From Harmonia axyridis (lineage: Eukaryota; Arthropoda; Insecta; Coleoptera; Coccinellidae): a stretch of 64,000 nt of DNA. A program made the position numbers and the translations under genes. The first letter of the stretch is position 1, and each line of letters begins with the position of its first letter. Below the pieces are notes generated by a model. It made no database searches and was not told where the DNA came from. It saw only the letters and a program-made list of their open reading frames with translations. Location: positions 10,790,501 through 10,854,500 of the forward strand of contig NC_059504.1 of assembly GCF_914767665.1 (NCBI RefSeq), read 5' to 3'. This document shows, one piece after another, positions 57,701 through 64,000 of the stretch.

Positions 57701-57868
57701 CAGGGTGGACCACGATCGAAGGTGCCCTAGACTTTAATTAGGATTCAATTGAAGATTTGGTTTCTTGGTTAGAAACCACAGCTCTATCGATCTTAAACAT
57801 TTCACTACTGCGGTGTCGCTTCTATAAAAAAGTACTTACAACTTCGATATTTCAAATAGAACACCCTG
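57701..57868. mobile_element. Short CAGGGTG-ended MITE
   Basis: CAGGGTGGACCACG at 57701 and ..GAACACCCTG ending at 57868, both flanked by TA. 168 bp with no ORF. Terminal complementarity is short (CAGGGTG plus scattered bases). It belongs to the same end class as 25517-27854 and 49944-50604. Confidence 0.6.
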
Positions 57869-59080
57869 TATATTATTACTTTTCATAGTGAGAAATTGAG
57901 GTTTTTCCTCATTTCAAGTTCTTCGTAGATAACTCTTCAAGTTTCCATTTTAAGTATAGGTTTTGCTTGAGTAATTCCTCCTATTTTCATACGCAGAATT
58001 ATCTGAGAGAAAAAAAATACATTGTAATTTGAGAATCTTGAGTTTTGATTAATCTGATTTTCCAAGATAGTGATCTTCTCATGAATACTCTGTAAATTTT
58101 TGGCCCAAATTCATACAGTCTTACAATACTACCTAATGGTAGAATCGAAAATGAAAAAAGGTTTTAAGAGAAAAACTTTTTCTGCAGAATTATTTAAAAG
58201 AATGTGAGAATGTGAACAGCAATTCCTTCAAAAAAATCCGATTATCTCAGGAATCGTTGAGTTCTCACCAAAATTATGGCCTATTGCTAAAATTGTCATT
58301 AAATGAGCTACCTAATGATGCAATAATATACCAGGTGTGCCACTCAAAACAAGAAAGCAGTAATCTGTTTCCGGTATAACCAGAAGCTGTAGAGGTCTGT
58401 GAATATTTTTGGGAGAAAAATCATTGTCTCAAACTCCAACTTGCAAATTTTCAGTACAAAATTATGATAAGTTCCAACAATGTTTGTAGAAACAGTCGCT
58501 CCCTTCAGGCTGTGCGTGGAACATAAAATTTAGCACGAAGCATAAAATGGTCAGTCTCGTTCACTTTCGAGAGTCATTGTGTTTACAACCAGACATTCTT
58601 GAATTTGAATATGGATTCGTCATTTCCAGCTTGAACACGAAAAATACAGAAATTGTGATGTTTATGGAACGAGCGCTCGAAAGCCGTTTTGTCTCTTGCT
58701 GTTCAGTAATCTATTTGAAACCAGAAAAAATTACGTTTCAACCCCCAAAGTTGCTGTCAATAAACAACTTCTGATATTACATGTGACATCCAAGCTCTTA
58801 CGAATTTTTTGTAAAGCTCATTGATCTGGAATCAATAGAGAAATACAGGTAAACTTGATATTTCGGTCAGTGTAGTAATATCGACAGAGATGAAGCGCTG
58901 CTTCAAAGCAGATGTGGTTTTATAGCGTCCCACAAATCACCAATACCATGGCTTGCTTGCCCTACTATGACCAGTTTATTTTGTAAAGCAAATATGGAGC
59001 AGGGTATCGAATAAACATTATGTGCCTTCTGGTCCTATTCATCGATGTGTACCACACATTTCAGTTGATGTGGGTGAATG
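57869..59080. other. Non-coding, nothing recognised
   Basis: Open frames (75 codons or fewer) have no motif. Confidence 0.4.
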
Positions 59081-59596
59081 AAATGGTTTATTGGGTTTTT
59101 CATTTAAGTTGCTCTTCATCGATGAGTACAGGGTAGGCAAATAAGAGAGGTAAGCGGCTATATCTCAGGATCCACTCATCGTAGAGACTTGCGGTAAAAA
59201 ATTTTACCACTAAAGTGGTAACCACCACCGCTAGAGGGCGTAATAAGTATCGTCGAAAAGAAAGATGCATTTTACTCGAAAATGTTTTATATCAAATCTT
59301 CACTGTTATCCTTGGAAAATTTTGTATCTTTTCAAATTATCTCTTTCGATTTTACGACATCCAGTAAGGGTAGGGGAAAGGGAGAAATTTGACAGATTCA
59401 AATGTCTGTAACTTCAGTTTGTCTCAACATTTTTGAGCGAATTAGATCTAGTTTGAGTGATAACATCTTGTTTAGTAAGGAAAAAATTTACTCATGAAGA
59501 ATTTGTTTTAGCTGCTGAGTTAGAAGTTCATTGTTTTGTTCATTTTTCTCAGAAATTGGTTTATTGGGTTTTTCATTTAAGTTGCTCTTCATCGAT
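59081..59596. repeat. 43-bp direct repeats flanking a CAGGG element
   Basis: AAATGGTTTATTGGGTTTTTC..TTGCTCTTCATCGAT occurs at 59081-59123 and, with one inserted base, at 59553-59596. The segment between begins with the dispersed repeat copy 2 (59129-59405). Confidence 0.85.
59129..59405 (+). repeat. CAGGG-ended dispersed repeat, copy 2
   Basis: Partner of 37503-37800, in the same orientation, with TA before the CAGGG. Non-coding. Confidence 0.75.
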
Positions 59597-60134
59597 AACT
59601 GTACAGCGATCGTTTTTGAGATTCTTTTCTACTGATGATGTCAGGCTGTTGAATGTAGGATTGAAATAAATAGGTATTTTGCAGCAGTTATCGATAATTG
59701 GACAGGCATAGCTATTCAATCGCTACTTTCCTCATATCCTCCTTGAATTTTTTATGATACCTACTAATGCCGCTATCAAGATGAAATTTTGATTGAATGA
59801 CGCTTGGATCGAGTCAGAAAGATATTAAATTTTCAGTCCTGCTTATGACAATAAATCAAATTTTTCGAACTCTGACTCGATCCCAGCATATGTCAATAAC
59901 ATAACAAGTTTCAATGAATTCCGCTGATAAGTTTGGTTCTGATGATGGTTTCAGTATTTCCATGAATATGATAACCTTCTCCCAGTAGCTTTCTTAAGAA
60001 TGGCAGAAATTAATTTTCAATGGTCAATCCGTACCCCTCTATTCCTACTCTACCTCTGATAAGAATATGTACAGTTACTCCCGGAATACACTGTATGTAT
60101 ATAGTATGTCTCAAGGATACGTTACTAAGAACTC
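59597..60134. other. Non-coding spacer
   Basis: No feature recognised. Confidence 0.4.
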
Positions 60135-60600
60135 TTGAACGTTAGCAGTCCAACAATGGAAGACAATAGAACAACACTTCAGAGGAACACTCCTGATCTT
60201 GCCCAGGCAAAGAAATTGGTGGTAAATTCATCCAACTATACCAAGAAGCTCTTAAAGCTGCCACAAGCTGAGCTTCGGGTTATGGTGGGACTGCTGACAG
60301 GAAACTATCGGAGCAAATATCTTTTGTACAACATGGTAAGTCAGCAGATGAGATTTGCCGGCTCTGTGGAGAGCAGATAGAAACAGCCAAACACATAGTT
60401 TTAACTGGCCCAAGAACCATTCATATAGGAAAGTCAGTCCTGGATACTCATGAAGTAACAGAGCCAATGCTCCTAAGAATGTCATCGATTTCGTTAACAG
60501 CATCGAGGATCTCTTTGGATTTGCATGGATGGTAGGGTTAAGAACAGAAGATCCCTGATGTCGAAGTTCCCGGAAGGCTATCCGAGCCGTAAGTACTCTG
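60135..60600 (+). pseudogene. LINE (RNase H family) C-terminal remnant, copy 3
   Basis: RNTPDLAQAKKLVVNSSNYTKKLLKLPQAELRVMVGLLTGNYRSKY, then a frame change through a damaged zinc-knuckle (CRLCGEQIETAKHIV, 60355-60400). IHIGKSVLDTHEVTE and the FVNSIEDLFGFAW end follow, then the shared 3' UTR words GTTCCCGGAAGGCTATCCGAGCC. It lacks the whole RNase H domain. Same family as 46873-47575. Confidence 0.75.
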
Positions 60601-63232
60601 GTAATAATATTTTGATGTCTGGGTTTGGACTCTAGGCACAAATATTACTGGTCTTCTAGATTACCAATCCCGGCTCAAAATATAGACATTCTAACGAAAT
60701 GAGAGAGCAATCATTTTGTACAGCGATCTCTCAAAAATGAGAAAATAAGATCTCCATCTCACTTATTTGATGACGAATACTCCAGTAAACACCAAAACAC
60801 AATAAACAAACACTAAGACGAAAGATAGCATCGAACCCAGTCTCCGCTAGATTATTGTGAATTCTCATTCCTGTTCAAATATTTCATCGTGGCATATTGC
60901 TCCTACAGCGTCTCGGCTATTACGTTTCGGGGGTAATTGTTTTTCGAAGTTTCCATTTTCAATATATCTATATTTCATCAGCATCCCTGGACCGCCTCCA
61001 GACGTTCAGAATCAACTAAGTAAATAGTTTGCACAGTAAATTAACTTGGAAACCATTGTGTTCTTGAAGAAATGAACGCTATAGAAATTCGCTCTGCTAC
61101 AAATTGGATATATAATACGGAGAACCAATTTATGGTCGTTTCGGCTGAACTTCTTGGGAATTAGTTTTTGAATTCTTGATTGGGAAGCCGATTTACGAGC
61201 CGAAGGTTGAGTGGTGGGGTTGAATAGTAAAGGTTAGGTTATGCTCAGGTTATTGGTTGCCGAAACATGTTGTGCACGAAATGTTATTTTTTATCGCATA
61301 CTTTTATTGTGACAATCGTAATTGAGTTTTATGATGGAAATGATAACCGAAAGTTTGGATATTTCTACTAACTTCGAAACGTTTCATTTTTATTTTTGAG
61401 TGCTTGATGTCCAAACCGATCAATAATACGGTGACAAAATATGGAAACATAATTCCAGTTGTAATTGAATAAAATTATAATAAGAAGACTATACAAGATG
61501 TTTCCAAATTAGACATGAACCTTGGATGACGTGTTAGTATGACTCATGTGCTGTCGTTAAGGCCATAATTCATCAAGTGAGTTATGACCTACATTACCGC
61601 TCGTTGAATAATATACTATTACTTGAAGAATTAGTTTTTTTTTTGCCCAAAATCACATTCGAACTTAATTTTCCTGAACCCATATTCGAATCATCTAGTA
61701 TTGCATACTTCCTACTCCTAGCAATTTTCAAATCAAGAATCCCCTACCTAGTCCCTTAGATACAAAACAATTGCTGTTATCAAAGCAAACGCAAATATAT
61801 CATAATGCTCATTCCGAATTTCCCCAAGATATGTTTACCACTTAATGAAGCTGTCAAAACCAACTCTCAAAGACGAGCTGATCTTAACTGATGAAATTGG
61901 TTCGGAAGTTGGTAAATGACGTTGGAATAGAAGTGTTGCCCCCGAGCTTCAAGTTCATCAACAACAAGCAACTAATTATTCTGGAAATCGAGAAAACTCT
62001 TGTTTCGTTGGAACTCGGAACTTTTTTAAAGGAAATATGCCATTCACAACAAGTTCGAAAAGTTATCGAAGGAATCGAGCTTTTTGGACTCGTCTAGCTG
62101 ACTCAAAGGTCACCCGGAAGGAAAGTTCGTGTTTCTTATAAATGTTGTTGTTCTTTACTGACCATTCGAACCCTCTGGGGATACATTCTTTTCCGAATTT
62201 GCACTCAATTGGACGTCCGACAAATTCTGTCCAATAGCGTTCGATTTCGAGCGAGGTCATGAGGATCCTGAATTGAACCAACATTCTGGTGGAGTTTTAT
62301 GAGCATATTCCTTCGATATACAGAGTGACTCCCTCAGGTGAATTGGAGAGAACATTTGAACATCAACCTTGACGCACCTTGTAAGCTATTGAAGGTTAAT
62401 TTGATTTATTTGTGATGTTTAAGAGTAAATAAATTTTATTCTAATATTGGATATATGAATGATGAAAGCAAATTGTTTCAAATTCCGTGTAAAAATTTTA
62501 TCTTAATTACTTTTTGGAGCAATTTCTTCTAGGCTTTGTGATCAAGATTGATCTTTCACTTTCAGTAACAAGGAGTTTTGAACGATTGGTGTCCCTTCTC
62601 TCATGTTGGTGTCATTTTTTCTCCTGAGTCGAATCTGGAAAGTGGAAAAGTATTCCATTCGATCAGAAGAATCTATATATTGTAACGTTACAATTACCCA
62701 TGAGACTCTAATGACTGATTTCTAGAGGTGGTTTGGCTTATTTAGCAACAAAACTCCTACCCAGGTTTTTACAAATTTAATTAAATTAAATTTTACAAAT
62801 GTCGATCCTTCTCACTCTGAACAAATAATATTGTCATGAAAACTTTACTTAAATCGGTTTTTAATGAATCACTCTGCTATTAGGATGGAACTTCTTCTGT
62901 GAATTATTTTCAGCCTTCTGAACACCAGATCTTATCAGGAAGCTATAGTACAATTCCCATTCAGCGAAGTTGATGTAATAACCAGGTATTACGCAGGTAT
63001 TCCCTTAGCTTCAGGAACTAATATGGTTTAACGTACGTACTATTCCAAATTCTCTATCTCAAGGAAGTACTTCTTGATATTTTTCAATCCCAATAGAGGT
63101 TTCTGTTGTTCCAATCCTACGGAAGGTGCGAGAATCCCGACACAATTCTCGCCGATAAATCAAATTCTAAAACTTAAATTGAACTAGTAATGGCTGAAAT
63201 CTAAAACAAGGTACGTTTCTTTCCTGAAGTCT
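60601..63232. other. AT-rich, nothing recognised
   Basis: 2.6 kb without a supported gene. Short frames at 61577-61759, 61891-62097 and 62063-62284 show no domain. Confidence 0.45.
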
Positions 63233-63530
63233 CGATCATTATTAAAATTTTTCAGAAAATTCTCCATGCTTCTTTATCTAGATACGCGCATCCGTTGGCG
63301 CTTCACCGACGACCAATAGCATACGATTAATTGACATTGTAACATGAATTGAAGCATGCAAAATCGTTGCAAGATGAATTTAATATATAGGGGAAATAGT
63401 ATTTGATGATCTCAACCTTATAAGAGTATTTTAGGATTAAGGAAACTCATATTATAAGATCTCAACTCCATCAACGTACAGAAATTCGTTCCCCATCAGA
63501 TAAAAATATTGACAAAGACAACAAGGATAG
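63233..63530 (+). repeat. Tandem duplication, unit 1
   Basis: Begins CGATCATTATTAAAATTTTTCAG and runs to GACAAAGACAACAAGG. It recurs 448-475 bp downstream. Confidence 0.9.
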
Positions 63531-63680
63531 CCAGTTAGTTGTTGGCAAACGTTCCTGCTGTGAAAAATTCACAAACCTTTGTCGAATCCAATACTTAATG
63601 ACTCAGGTTGATTATAACAGAATCAATGCTGATAATTCTGAGGAGCAGATATTTTCTGCTGACAAATTCAATAACCATCT

Positions 63681-64000
63681 CGATCATTCTTAAAATCTTT
63701 CAGAAAATTCTCTCTTTTTCTTTATCTACATACGCGCATCCGTTGGCACCTCACCGGCGACCAATAGCATACGATTAATTGACAAATTACCGCGTCTTTG
63801 AAAATTCTAGTAGCGTAACATGAATGGAAGCGTGCAAAATCGTTGCAAGGTGAATTTAATATATAGGGGGAATAGTATTTGATGATCTGAACCTTATAAG
63901 GGTATTTTAGGTTAAGGAAACTTATAATAAAAGGTCTCAAAATCATCAACGTACAGAAATTCGTTCCCCATCAGATAAAATATTGACAGAGACAACAAGG
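63681..64000 (+). repeat. Tandem duplication, unit 2 (cut by the window end)
   Basis: Matches unit 1 with scattered substitutions and a ~27-bp extra segment (AAATTACCGCGTCTTTGAAA..) near 63785. The array may continue beyond 64000. Confidence 0.9.

Overview
The window looks like gene-poor, AT-rich insect chromosomal DNA. It shows no operons, no bacterial gene density and no convincing host exon. Nearly everything recognisable is a transposable element of a type common in insects: BEL/Pao LTR element, Penelope-like element (PLE), RNase H-bearing LINEs, RTE-like LINEs, mariner, Tc1 and IS630-type DNA transposons, foldback MITEs. A beetle is my best guess for the host, but this is weakly supported and no species is claimed.

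Layout. 0-7.5 kb: a foldback hairpin, then an older ~1.4 kb transposon (2091-7542, flanked by a 12-bp direct repeat) split by a young BEL/Pao element (2644-6689) with two 412-bp LTRs that read as identical, a 5-bp target duplication and an in-frame-deleted gag-pol ORF. 8-9.3 kb: mariner with a damaged catalytic triad. 10.8-11.4 kb: remnant of an IS630-type transposase. 11.4-19 kb: mostly featureless, with copies of a ~220-bp dispersed repeat, a diverged duplication and a palindromic MITE. 19.7-22 kb: decayed Tc1-like element carrying an RTE-like LINE fragment and a GC-richer LTR-like block. 22.9-23.7 kb: mariner N-terminal fragment. 25.5-27.9 kb: a transposon with ~800-bp terminal inverted repeats and a truncated transposase. 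31-34.2 kb: an IS630-type remnant and a nearly intact DD34E Tc1 element broken by one visible stop.

34.3-36.5 kb is the most interesting locus: a PLE inserted as an inverted dimer, with two 1072-bp arms, a 15-bp centre and a 12-bp target duplication. Each arm encodes a GIY-YIG endonuclease domain and a hammerhead-ribozyme-like motif. A 106-bp miniature with the same asymmetric ends and its own 12-bp target duplication lies at 42540-42645. 37.5-48.7 kb: LINE remnants from several families, a second Tc1-like copy and a 61-bp-arm perfect hairpin. 49.9-64 kb: a foldback MITE, more transposase remnants, a tRNA-Thr-like gene, another LINE fragment and a tandem duplication running off the end.

The protein-coding content is selfish: transposition enzymes in varied states of decay. 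The PLE pair and the BEL element look youngest because their duplicated parts are indistinguishable by eye. Between the elements are stretches richer in CpG (about 22.2-22.6, 36.8-37.2, 39.2-39.7, 48.9-49.6 and 52.1-52.4 kb) that may be old host intergenic or intronic DNA. All family calls rest on motifs read from the sequence; no database search was possible.
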